In this document: piece after piece, positions 1-7,032 of the stretch
Numbering within the stretch: position 1 is the stretch's first letter
How the letters are laid out: the number at the start of each line of letters is the position of its first letter
Origin: SAR202 cluster bacterium
GTDB taxonomy: Bacteria; Chloroflexota; Dehalococcoidia; SAR202; CAJWER01
Direction of reading: 5' to 3'
Assembly: GCA_030740335.1 (NCBI GenBank)
Contig: JASLXL010000204.1
Span: 1-14,323 of the forward strand
Length of the DNA stretch: 14,323 nt
Program-made: the position numbers and the translations under genes
Notes under the pieces: model-generated
Databases searched by the model: none
What the model saw: only the letters and a program-made list of their open reading frames with translations
What the model was told of the DNA's origin: nothing

Positions 1-816
1 GCAATCGTAGCAGCGGCGTGCACAGGCGGCAATGACATAGAGGAGATCGCCACCGCCCAGCCTACGGCCGCGCAGTCTGCTGCCACTGCTCCTACCGCCG
101 CACCGACCGCGGTCCCTACCACCGCTGCAACTGCGCCAACAGCTGCTTCTACCGCCGCACCGACCGCGGTCCCTACCACCGCTGCAACTGCACCAACAGC
201 TGCTTCTACCGCCGCACCGACCGCAGTCCCTACCACCGCTGCCGTCGAGCCTGCAGCGATCCAGACGTCAGCGAACTGTGATCCCAGCACGACCGTTGAC
301 CCTGCAGAGATCGCAAAGCCTGCGTCGTCGGAACTGTCGATCGAGGAGCAAAAGAAGGCGCTGATCGCCATTGTGAATGAGCGGCTGTCGGGATTCAACA
401 ACGAGGAACTGCCACGGCTGAAGATACCGCCTGATGCCCGAGACCATCGCCAGGGCGGGATCTGGGTAACCATCGAGTTCAACAGCGACTTCCTCGACAC
501 AATACCGAAGAGCAAGGAGTGCCTAGACATACTGATGAGAGATACTTACGAGGCTCTATTCACCGCGGGATTTGACCTCATGTGGGTGGACATGACCGCG
601 ATCGGGGAAACTATGCTCCATGGAGGTTCTGGTAGGTCGCGAGGACGTAGTGGCATGGCTCCCGCACAGGTCATTAAGACCCGGTTGACGCGTAACGTGG
701 CGGAGACTATCGACTGGGCAAACAAAGAGTCGCTGGACTTCGACGAGATATGGAATACGCTACTGGTGAACCCCGTTTGGAGAAGGGCACTGCAGGAGGC
801 GCAAGAAGGCGACTAG
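1..816 (+). CDS. Lipoprotein of unknown function, 5'-truncated by window edge
   Basis: The reading frame is open from base 1 to the TAG at 814-816, so 271 residues are visible and the start lies outside the window. The visible protein begins AIVAAAC: a hydrophobic stretch ending in a lipobox-like AAA-Cys (Cys codon 19-21), which suggests signal peptidase II cleavage and a lipid-anchored extracytoplasmic protein. Residues about 20-85 are a Thr/Ala/Pro-rich linker coded by a 57-bp tandem repeat, as in many Chloroflexota lipoproteins. The C-terminal domain, about residues 110-271, is soluble, mixed alpha/beta in character and rich in Trp and acidic residues (WVTIEF, DLMWVDMT, DWANKE). I do not recognise it as a named family; it is too short to be a substrate-binding protein. 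It converges on the flavin reductase-like gene, leaving a 455-bp gap. Lipoprotein status is fairly secure; function is unknown. Confidence 0.8.
   Translation, partial: AIVAAACTGGNDIEEIATAQPTAAQSAATAPTAAPTAVPTTAATAPTAASTAAPTAVPTTAATAPTAASTAAPTAVPTTAAVEPAAIQTSANCDPSTTVDPAEIAKPASSELSIEEQKKALIAIVNERLSGFNNEELPRLKIPPDARDHRQGGIWVTIEFNSDFLDTIPKSKECLDILMRDTYEALFTAGFDLMWVDMTAIGETMLHGGSGRSRGRSGMAPAQVIKTRLTRNVAETIDWANKESLDFDEIWNTLLVNPVWRRALQEAQEGD
94..243 (+). repeat. 57-bp in-frame tandem repeat, about 2.6 copies
   Basis: Unit 1 is 94-150, unit 2 is 151-207 and a partial third copy is 208-242. Units 1 and 2 differ only at 135/192 (g/a), and the partial copy has a further silent change (gcg to gca before gtc). 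Each unit codes 19 residues, TAAPTAVPTTAATAPTAAS. The period is a multiple of three, so copy-number change would lengthen or shorten the linker without breaking the frame. The near identity of the copies points to recent duplication. Confidence 0.95.
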
Positions 817-1271
817 AGCCCATTACGTCCACGCGCACTGGTTGGCTTCCTAGCCAGTTCCCGGATCGCTTGACAATCGTCCATCGACATCTGAGGTTGC
901 CTGGTACACCACCACAATGCCGTGAAGAGCACGAACCACTGCGTTCGCTGTATAGCTCGAAGCTAGGCACCATCCCATCCCGTATGACCCTGTCCTATCA
1001 ACAGATCGTGGCTATGCCACGAGACAGATACCCTCTGACGCCGCCGAGAGGCTGCATGAGGCAGGGGGATTCTTCAATGAGAAGGTTCTCTAGTTGGAGA
1101 CTCGTCGCGACGTTATCGCCAGCACTATGACATCCCCAGATCAAGGGATGCCCCAACCGGCCTCACGAATAGCCCGAAACCACTTCACCTTTGCCCCCTA
1201 GGCCAAACTGCCCTCAAAGGCACGTTCAGCGTCGATCCCCAAGTGCAACCTTCTCCCACGTGGATGGCTGG
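817..1271. other. Convergent intergenic gap, no gene seen
   Basis: The gap separates the lipoprotein stop from the flavin reductase-like stop. Open frames crossing it on either strand read as low-information Arg/Ser/Pro-rich sequence, have no ribosome-binding site and run into the flanking genes in other frames. The only structures I see are a 9-bp stem-loop at 837-858 and a 6-bp inverted repeat, CATCCC at 1131-1136 with GGGATG at 1145-1150. Confidence 0.6.
837..858. terminator. Candidate stem-loop terminator after the lipoprotein gene
   Basis: ACTGGTTGG (837-845) pairs with CTAGCCAGT (850-858) around a CTTC loop: nine base pairs including two G-U wobbles, starting 20 nt after the stop codon. 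No T-tract follows on either strand, so if it terminates transcription it is not a canonical intrinsic terminator. It may only protect the 3' end. Confidence 0.35.
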
Positions 1272-1895
1272 TTACCCTGCGTCCCAATCAGGCCTAGGCA
1301 TCGAGAAGACGTTATTCACCTCGACGAAATCGTGGTATCCCAGCCTGCCGATGGGCCGTGTCTTGAGAAAGTCAATCTTGCCGTTGACCAAAACCCCGTC
1401 GTCGACGTGAACGCCGATGACCTCGCCAAATACGACGGTGTTCGAGCTCTTTGGGTCGTCGGAGAGTATGTCGAGCGAATGCATGTACCGGCATTCGAGA
1501 TGAATCGGTGACTCCGCGACGCGAGGACACCTCACAAGCGTGCTATCCGCCTTCGTAAGCCCGGAGTATACGAATTCGTCGATCTCGTGAGGGGCCGGCA
1601 CCGACGATGCGTTCATCTGCTCCTTGAGCTCCGACGTAGCGAGATTGACGACGAATTCGCCAGTGGTCTGGGCGTCGGACACCGCGTCCTTCAGGCCGCC
1701 GAAACTGTGGTTGCTGGTGGCTGAGAACATCACCTGAGGCGGGTAGTAAGCAACGATGTTGAAGAACGAGTAAGGGGCCAGATTGGGTACCCCCTCGGGG
1801 CTCAGTGTCGAAATCCAGCCGATGGGCCTCGGCACTACGATAGCGTTCAGCGGGTTGTGAGGCAGTGGAATCCCGTGTTTTGGCTCGTAGAACAT
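1272..1895 (-). CDS. Flavin reductase-like, FMN-binding split-barrel protein
   Basis: The 207-residue protein is the usual length for the flavin reductase-like domain family (DIM6/NTAB type). It contains PRPIGWISTLSPEG (residues 22-35), NLAPYSFFN (38-46), a GEFVVNLA segment (79-86) and a C-terminal RLGYHDFVEVNN stretch (184-195), the regions that form the FMN site in this fold. Relatives bind FMN and reduce it with NAD(P)H to supply FMN-dependent monooxygenases, or act as oxidoreductases on their own; no monooxygenase is in this window. The ATG at 1893-1895 is preceded by GGGAG six bases upstream. No signal peptide, so probably cytoplasmic. It is the last gene of the minus-strand run and has a 274-bp leader rich in inverted repeats, which suggests its own promoter. 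Family is secure; partner and substrate are unknown. Confidence 0.9.
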   Translation of the reverse strand: MFYEPKHGIPLPHNPLNAIVVPRPIGWISTLSPEGVPNLAPYSFFNIVAYYPPQVMFSATSNHSFGGLKDAVSDAQTTGEFVVNLATSELKEQMNASSVPAPHEIDEFVYSGLTKADSTLVRCPRVAESPIHLECRYMHSLDILSDDPKSSNTVVFGEVIGVHVDDGVLVNGKIDFLKTRPIGRLGYHDFVEVNNVFSMPRPDWDAG

Positions 1896-1974
1896 CTTGC
1901 TCTCCCGTTGAGAATACCGGTTGGTTGGGCTAACCGCCGTTTTCTAGTGCTGACCTCGATTATCACCCGTCCCG

Positions 1975-2006
1975 TGACACCAATGATGACACCGGTGCCA
2001 GTCATC
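1975..2006. promoter_or_regulatory. Overlapping direct and inverted repeats in the flavin reductase leader
   Basis: TGACACC occurs at 1975-1981 and 1987-1993, 12 bp apart. The second copy overlaps the 8-bp palindrome CACCGGTG (1990-1997), and both sit within GATGAC (1985-1990) / GTCATC (2001-2006), a perfect 6-bp inverted repeat. The cluster lies 80-110 bp upstream of the ATG. It looks like a regulator-binding site, but no regulator gene is in the window. Confidence 0.3.
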
Positions 2007-2050
2007 GGTTTGCCTATTGTGAGTGTAGTCTGTCCCAAGATTATGGCATG

Positions 2051-2075
2051 ACTGGTAGCAGCTAAGACTACCAGT
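2051..2075. repeat. 8-bp perfect inverted repeat (stem-loop)
   Basis: ACTGGTAG (2051-2058) and CTACCAGT (2068-2075) are exact reverse complements with a 9-nt loop. It lies 95 bp beyond the stop of the glycoside-hydrolase-like gene and 156 bp before the flavin reductase start. No T-run follows on the minus strand, so it could be an operator or a weak transcript end. AGTGTCAG at 2073-2080 recurs at 2101-2108. Confidence 0.5.
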
Positions 2076-2169
2076 GTCAGACATTGGAGGCAAAAGGGGG
2101 AGTGTCAGTTGATAGTGGGGCAGCAGTAAGTGCAACCAGCATGAATCATAGTGCTAGTCTGCGCTCGCG

Positions 2170-4023
2170 TTACTCTGGAACCTCGTAGCTGACATCGAAG
2201 TCGCCTAGTCGGCGGACGTCCATTCCGGGGACGCGCAGAGACGACTGGCTTGATGCCACCCACGCTGCGACCTCTTCCCGATGGCCAAGGCGCCGGAGTG
2301 CGCTGAATGCCTCACCAAAATCAGAGCGGTTGCCGGCGTCCGAGTCCCACAGGAACAGGTCTTCGACGCCTGCGCCGTAGAGTGCCGCCGCTTTCAGCCT
2401 GTACGCCTCCGGGCTCATCCGGCGCGGCATGATGTTGATAGCGAGCCTGCAGGCGGTGCCCCGCGTCAGCGAGACTAGATAATCCACATCGTCGATTTTC
2501 TTCCAGGACTCGCTCCTTCCCGCAGTGGCAGCGTCGAACCGCGGTATCGAGGAGTACCCGATAAGGGTATCTACCAAACCCTCGTCCACCCATGCCTTCA
2601 GATCCAGCCCGAAGAGAAGGTTCTCCTGTTCGTCGCCGGACACAATGGCGGAGACCTCGATGCGCCGGGGGCGGTTGTGCCGCTCGGCCACGCCGTCCAT
2701 GGCTCGGCGGACCTCACGCATAAAGCCGGTTAGTACCTCCGCGCGATATGACAGCCACCGCGAGTCTCGCGAATCCAGCTGCCGCGGGTCCTCGCCAAAC
2801 CTAGCGATAAAGCCGTCCACGAGTGGCGGCTCGTATTCCACGATGGGCGGACGTCGGTTGTACATGATGCATATCCCGTCGACGGGATAGGTCGCGATCT
2901 CCTCGAGCAGCGAGAGTACGTACTTTCTTGTCTCAGGGTAGCTGTAGGCGATGCGCGGCGTTCGGTTGCCATCACGGTCGACTCCTCGTAGTTCCGGATG
3001 ACTGTGGTAGAAGGAATCGTGTCGACCGTAATCCTGGGGAGGTGGACTATAGAAGTTCGCGACGCGGTATCCTGCATGGAACTCCATTCCCAGGGCGTGG
3101 GCATGGGCGATAGCGACCTCGAAGGGGTCGATACCGCTGTTCTGCAGCAAACGGAGGCTCTCCGCAGCCCAGCGCTCGCCGGGGCGAGCAAAATCGTCGA
3201 GGTCGTCGTGGGTTTGCAGCCTGGCTATCTTCGTGGAATAGAGTAGGCTATCGCCGCCCCCGATCTCCCACAAAATTCGGGCGAAATCGGAGTCGCGGAA
3301 CGGCTCGATCTGGCGCCTGATCTCTTCCACACTCGTCTGGCGATATGCGTAATGCATGGACCAGGCGTCGTTGTGGGCCCACAACCGCCGCGTATCGGCA
3401 CGCTCGCGGTCGGCCACCAGGGCATCGACCTCCTGCTCGTCCAGTGGCGTCAGTTTCACGTAGGCCACGCCGGCGTTGTAGCACTGGACCGATCCGGGCC
3501 CGTCTCCTTCCGTCGCGCGTACTCCCATCTGCCCCAGCACCAGTTCCTGCCCCGTCAAGTCCGCCACACGCCAGAAAAGCTCGACAATGCGCGCGCCCGT
3601 CGTGTCATCGGGCTGCCAGGTAAGGATTGAGAATGTGCTATCGCCGCTTAGGCGGGACAAGAGTTTGAGAGGTTCTCTGAGTATGCCATGGCCCTCGAAA
3701 ATGCCAAAGGAAATAGCGTGCCACCCGGACACGCCCACGCCAAGCGTGATCTCGGGTGCCTCGGTCTCGGGCCCGGCTAGAAGCGTGGTCCCTGCGAGTG
3801 CGTCAGCCTCGTACTCAAGGGCCCGCCACTTCCGCCTCTTGGCCGTTGGCGAGGAGGTGCCGGCCGGAACGCGTCGATCCAGGTCCGTCAGGTAGACTGG
3901 CGCAGCGGTGTACCCTCGATCAGCGATGTAGTCGTTACGCTTAGCACCCTGGGGGACAGGGCTCTGGCTAGGCATAGGTCCACGATCGGGCGAGTGAGGA
4001 TTTCCGGGGTCCGTATTTTCCAT
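2170..4023 (-). CDS. Uncharacterised glycoside-hydrolase-like TIM-barrel protein
   Basis: With the ATG at 4023 the protein has 617 residues. About 40-215 appear beta-rich (LGVGVSGWHAISFGIFEGHG near 94-113). About 215-590 look like a TIM barrel of the glycoside-hydrolase-like kind (GHL10/DUF187 style): ARILWEIGGGDSLLYS (248-263), GMEFHAGYRV (312-321), YPVDGICIMYNRRPP (379-393), ending in a strand reading LFLWDSD (556-562). The second and third segments resemble the strands carrying active-site residues in such barrels. There is no signal peptide or membrane segment, so it is probably cytoplasmic. I cannot name a substrate or assign catalytic acids. Starts at TTG 4068 and ATG 4059 are possible, but only ATG 4023 has a Shine-Dalgarno-like GGAAAGGG (4032-4039, 8 nt away). 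It lies 195 bp after the GGT-like gene with an 18-bp palindrome between. Gene reality is sure; fold assignment is moderate. Confidence 0.75.
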   Translation of the reverse strand: MENTDPGNPHSPDRGPMPSQSPVPQGAKRNDYIADRGYTAAPVYLTDLDRRVPAGTSSPTAKRRKWRALEYEADALAGTTLLAGPETEAPEITLGVGVSGWHAISFGIFEGHGILREPLKLLSRLSGDSTFSILTWQPDDTTGARIVELFWRVADLTGQELVLGQMGVRATEGDGPGSVQCYNAGVAYVKLTPLDEQEVDALVADRERADTRRLWAHNDAWSMHYAYRQTSVEEIRRQIEPFRDSDFARILWEIGGGDSLLYSTKIARLQTHDDLDDFARPGERWAAESLRLLQNSGIDPFEVAIAHAHALGMEFHAGYRVANFYSPPPQDYGRHDSFYHSHPELRGVDRDGNRTPRIAYSYPETRKYVLSLLEEIATYPVDGICIMYNRRPPIVEYEPPLVDGFIARFGEDPRQLDSRDSRWLSYRAEVLTGFMREVRRAMDGVAERHNRPRRIEVSAIVSGDEQENLLFGLDLKAWVDEGLVDTLIGYSSIPRFDAATAGRSESWKKIDDVDYLVSLTRGTACRLAINIMPRRMSPEAYRLKAAALYGAGVEDLFLWDSDAGNRSDFGEAFSALRRLGHREEVAAWVASSQSSLRVPGMDVRRLGDFDVSYEVPE

Positions 4024-4087
4024 CGCCGACGCCCTTTCCGATTCGGGTTGCAATAGCATATACCGCAAGAGTCAGATTCATAAGATG

Positions 4088-4105
4088 CCGTGGGAATTCC
4101 CACGG
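4088..4105. promoter_or_regulatory. 18-bp perfect palindrome, candidate operator
   Basis: CCGTGGGAATTCCCACGG is its own reverse complement over all 18 bases. It lies 64 bp upstream of the ATG of the glycoside-hydrolase-like gene and 113 bp after the GGT-like stop. As RNA it could form a 7-bp stem with an AATT loop, but no T-tract follows, so an operator for a dimeric regulator is the likelier role. A second short repeat, GACTA-GGA-TAGTC, is at 4138-4150. Confidence 0.5.
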
Positions 4106-4218
4106 AGACGGATCGATGGATTCGAAATTCAGAGTCGGACTAGGATAGTCGGTCTCGTACATGCATCAGCCTTTCAGTTGGAACGTTGGTAGGAACGTGG
4201 CTATGACCTGCCATGCCT

Positions 4219-6000
4219 TTAGAAGCCCACCGCCTCCGCAGTTTGGAGCGTGTGAGTGCCAGCGCGTAGGACGTTGTGTACGCGATCGACCACAAGGGCT
4301 GATGGCCTGCCGAACCGATACCACGCCTCTATGTCGCTGACTACCTCGATGCGATGGCCCATGTTCCGCAGTGCCTCGACGACGCTGCCATTCAAACGCG
4401 AGTCCACGAGGTTCATCTGCCCTGCGGCGTCGGCTCGCGGGACGGTGATGGCTTCCTGTGGTCCCATACCGAACTCGAGGACATTAAGCGCCACGTTGAT
4501 GTTGGCATTGATCACCTGGCGTCCTCCGGGCGCGCCCACGCTCAGGTAGGACTTGCCCTGTTTGGTTGCGAGTAGCGGGGCCATGTTGACGAGTGGTCGT
4601 TTCCAGGGGGCGATGGAGTTGGCCGCACCCGGCTTCGCGTTGAACCACGTCATCCCGTTGTTCCAGATGAAACCCAGTCCCGGCGTAACCACCCTCGAAC
4701 CAAATGTACCTACGGCGGTCTGAGTGCACGAGACAATGTTACCATCAGCATCAGCTGCGCCAAGATGCGTCGTGCAGTCACCGGAGCTATCGGTGGGCGA
4801 AACAGGACTGTCCGACGGGCGAGGCCTCCCCTCGAGAGGCCAAGGGTCGTGGATCTCTTGTGTTGCGAAGTAGGTCCACGGTGGCTCGTTCGACATAGCC
4901 TCGACCGCCGCCCGTTCCTCATCCAACTGTCCCGAGATCTGCTTGGCATATTCCTTGGACAGCAGACCCTTGAGTGGAACATCGACGAAGTCCGGATCCC
5001 CCATGTATCGGAATCGGTCGGCGAACGCATGCCGCGCGCCCTCGACGAATGTGTGAATGTGCTCTTTGGAATTGTGTCCCATCGAACGCAGATCGAAATT
5101 TTCGAGGATGTTGAGGGTTTGTAGGGCAGTCCATGAACCGGAAGGCGCGGTCGGGGAAAGTATCGTGTAGTTGCGGAAGATGGTCGTCAGCGGCTTCTTG
5201 ATGGCGGGTTCGTACCTCGCGAGATCCTCTCGTGTGATGAGTCCACCATTGCGGCGCATGTCCTCCTCGGCTGCCCCGGCGACCTCTCCCTCGTACATCC
5301 CGGCGCGGCCGGATTTGGCGATGCGCCGAAGCACTTCGGCCAGATCGCGCTGAACGAGTCTGTGGGAGGCGGTGTTCGGCGAGCTTGGATCTGGGGTGTA
5401 GTCCGGAGGGGCACCGTTCGGAAGAAATATCTTGCGACTGCCTGGATGTCGCTGGAAACCGGCCATTGCGCTGCCGATCATTAGGGATAGTAGCCAGTAC
5501 ACGTCGAAGCCCTCTTGTGCCAGGTGGATCGCTGGTTCCATCACCTGCTCCAGAGGAAGCTTGCCAAGTTGCTCGTGGGCGACGCAGAGCCCAGCGGCCG
5601 TGCCCGGCAGGGCAACTGAGCGATACCCGTCCGCGTTCTCGTTGCCTTCCACCGCGAATGTGGATATGCCGGTGCCGGGTCCGGTGATCTTGTACATGTC
5701 TGGTCGAGCAGCACTTGGTGCTCGGGGACCGAACTCGATAACCAGATCAGTACCGGGCGGATATTGACCAGTTCCAGTTTCGAGATGGACGAGCATGAAC
5801 CCGACCCCGGCGATGCTGGTGTTGTTCGGCTCAACGACAGAGATGGCGAAACCTGTCGCCACGGCAGCGTCAACGGCATTTCCGCCCTTGCGGAGCATCT
5901 CCAGGCCAGCTTCCGCTGCTAGGGGGTGCATGGCAGTCACGACGCCATTCGCCGCAACAACCTCGTCCTTATCGGGCCTCCAGACTCCACGCAAACTCAT
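4219..6000 (-). CDS. Gamma-glutamyltransferase-family Ntn hydrolase with altered substrate pocket
   Basis: 593 residues, normal for the family. The precursor should self-cleave between Cys409 and Thr410 (DCTTHLG), making Thr410 the catalytic nucleophile (equivalent to E. coli Thr391). Supporting family motifs are KGGNAVDAAVA (38-48), TSIAGVGF (61-68), LPGTAAG (131-137), SPTAPSGSW (282-290), NNGM (447-450), NAKPG (454-458) and the GAPGG loop (489-493). By motif alignment, the E. coli residues that hold the gamma-glutamyl group are replaced: Arg114 by Gly91, Asn411 by Val430, Gln430 by Gly449, Asp433 by Trp452, Ser462-Ser463 by Val471-Asn472. A role as an amidohydrolase or acylase on another substrate is therefore likelier than glutathione cleavage. 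No signal peptide, unlike typical periplasmic GGT. The ATG at 6000 has GGAGGA six bases upstream; a TTG at 6072 would overlap the PhyH stop and add a poor 24-residue extension. It lies 57 bp behind PhyH and is probably cotranscribed. Confidence 0.92.
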   Translation of the reverse strand: MSLRGVWRPDKDEVVAANGVVTAMHPLAAEAGLEMLRKGGNAVDAAVATGFAISVVEPNNTSIAGVGFMLVHLETGTGQYPPGTDLVIEFGPRAPSAARPDMYKITGPGTGISTFAVEGNENADGYRSVALPGTAAGLCVAHEQLGKLPLEQVMEPAIHLAQEGFDVYWLLSLMIGSAMAGFQRHPGSRKIFLPNGAPPDYTPDPSSPNTASHRLVQRDLAEVLRRIAKSGRAGMYEGEVAGAAEEDMRRNGGLITREDLARYEPAIKKPLTTIFRNYTILSPTAPSGSWTALQTLNILENFDLRSMGHNSKEHIHTFVEGARHAFADRFRYMGDPDFVDVPLKGLLSKEYAKQISGQLDEERAAVEAMSNEPPWTYFATQEIHDPWPLEGRPRPSDSPVSPTDSSGDCTTHLGAADADGNIVSCTQTAVGTFGSRVVTPGLGFIWNNGMTWFNAKPGAANSIAPWKRPLVNMAPLLATKQGKSYLSVGAPGGRQVINANINVALNVLEFGMGPQEAITVPRADAAGQMNLVDSRLNGSVVEALRNMGHRIEVVSDIEAWYRFGRPSALVVDRVHNVLRAGTHTLQTAEAVGF

Positions 6001-6006
6001 CGGTGT

Positions 6007-6012
6007 TCCTCC
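6007..6012 (-). promoter_or_regulatory. Ribosome-binding site deciding the GGT-like start
   Basis: GGAGGA on the minus strand, six bases before the ATG at 5998-6000. It argues against the longer frame starting with TTG at 6072. Confidence 0.8.
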
Positions 6013-6056
6013 AGTCGATTCTCCCGATCTGTCGCAGGTCAATCCACAGCAAAGAC

Positions 6057-6896
6057 TTAGCCCTCGACCCAATGGGCGAACAGCGGTCTGGCCTCGGGTG
6101 GCAAAGAATCGAGTACCTCAGCTAAAATCGTCGGATTTATGCTGTCCTTGCCCTTGGTCTCCACCACAATCCGGACGTGGTCCGGATGTCCCTCACGCTG
6201 GACGTTGAGGTTGAGCCACCACGGGGCGTATCGGACGCTCATGGCTATTCGAGGCTGATCGCTGTTGTTCTCGGCCACCGAGTGCCACAGACGGCTGTCA
6301 TAGATCACCACATCGCCGGGACCGCCGGTGACGTGGATCTCCTCGGGATGGGGTGCATCCCGGTCTACGCCATTTTCTCCCGACGGATTGTTGGGAGAGC
6401 GATGACTTCCAGGCACGATCAGAGTCCCGCCGTTCTCGGCACTGAAGCTGGTTAGCATCCATAGCGACGACAGGTGCATCATCGTATCCGGGTATGGTGC
6501 CGGAATATGCGACTCGACTGTCTGATTGTATGGCCAGTCAGAGTGCCAATAGCCCCGTTCAGTCCCCGGCCAGTTGACCAGTCCACCCACTGTCGAGACT
6601 CGAAAGTACTTGCCAAATATGGCACCCGCAACTGCCATGATGCGCTTGTCTGCCAGATAGGACGTCACTTCAGGTATCGTGTTGATCAGGCCCTTCACCC
6701 CGCCCACTCCTGCGGCGCTGATGCGATGCCCGTGCGCGCGAGTCTGCGTAAGAAAAGCCTCGCGCTCTTCGCGCTGGTTGGCCTCCTCCGACAGAATCGT
6801 TTGGCGTAACTTATCGGTCTGGTCGCCGGGAATGGCGTCCTTGAAAATACACCAGCCATCGACGGCCAGCCTTTCGAGCACCTCTTCGTTCTTCAT
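6057..6896 (-). CDS. Phytanoyl-CoA dioxygenase (PhyH) family Fe(II)/2-oxoglutarate oxygenase
   Basis: From the ATG at 6896 the protein has 279 residues, usual for PhyH. It carries the metal-binding facial triad of the double-stranded beta helix: His118 and Asp120 in YWHSDWPYN and the distal His205 in RLWHSVAEN, with Arg216 in QPRIAMSVRY placed to bind the 2-oxoglutarate carboxylate. LIVPGSH (159-165) and GDVVIYD (194-200) are further family strands. PhyH enzymes hydroxylate varied small molecules using Fe(II), O2 and 2-oxoglutarate, so the phytanoyl name need not describe the substrate. AAGGA (6903-6907, minus strand) lies six bases before ATG 6896, which is preferred over the GTG at 6926. 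The GGT-like gene follows after 57 bp, the closest pair in the window, so the two enzymes may act in one pathway. No signal peptide; cytoplasmic. Confidence 0.92.
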   Translation of the reverse strand: MKNEEVLERLAVDGWCIFKDAIPGDQTDKLRQTILSEEANQREEREAFLTQTRAHGHRISAAGVGGVKGLINTIPEVTSYLADKRIMAVAGAIFGKYFRVSTVGGLVNWPGTERGYWHSDWPYNQTVESHIPAPYPDTMMHLSSLWMLTSFSAENGGTLIVPGSHRSPNNPSGENGVDRDAPHPEEIHVTGGPGDVVIYDSRLWHSVAENNSDQPRIAMSVRYAPWWLNLNVQREGHPDHVRIVVETKGKDSINPTILAEVLDSLPPEARPLFAHWVEG

Positions 6897-6994
6897 TTCT
6901 TTTCCTTTTCCATAGGCATGGTCCACTTTAGAGATCGTTCGCTTATGGGGGGACTATCTCCAGGCGTCATTGCCATCATTGTGTGCTGTTCAAA

Positions 6995-7017
6995 TGGTAG
7001 GTGGCATCACCATACCA
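6995..7017 (-). terminator. Candidate stem-loop terminator of the permease gene
   Basis: TGGTAGGTG (6995-7003) pairs with CACC-a-TACCA (7008-7017): nine pairs, a GCAT loop and one bulged A. On the minus strand it begins 15 nt after the permease stop and is followed only by TTTG, so it is a weak intrinsic terminator at best. It suggests that PhyH is not simply read through from the permease gene. Confidence 0.45.
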
Positions 7018-7032
7018 GCCGCGTGTAGCAAA

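Noticed and set aside
94..243. CRISPR array or mobile-element repeat
   Set aside because: The repeat is contiguous without unique spacers, is in frame and codes a Thr/Ala/Pro linker.
750..1130. 126-residue plus-strand ORF running from the lipoprotein gene into the gap
   Set aside because: Arg/Ser/Pro-rich shadow of the lipoprotein frame with no ribosome-binding site or recognisable domain.
1896..2169. FMN riboswitch before the flavin reductase-like gene
   Set aside because: No recognisable multi-helix FMN aptamer core is visible; only simple inverted repeats are present.
3968..4162. 64-residue minus-strand ORF (MYETDYPSP...) upstream of the glycoside-hydrolase-like gene
   Set aside because: It overlaps the start of that gene in another frame; only its first half resembles protein, and the AAAGG upstream is a weak signal. 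A frameshifted true start of the larger gene was considered, but the larger gene has its own plausible ATG at 4023.
6001..6072. 24-residue N-terminal extension of the GGT-like protein from TTG 6072
   Set aside because: It overlaps the PhyH stop, has a low-information Cys/Gly/Ser-rich sequence and lacks a ribosome-binding site, while ATG 6000 has GGAGGA six bases upstream.
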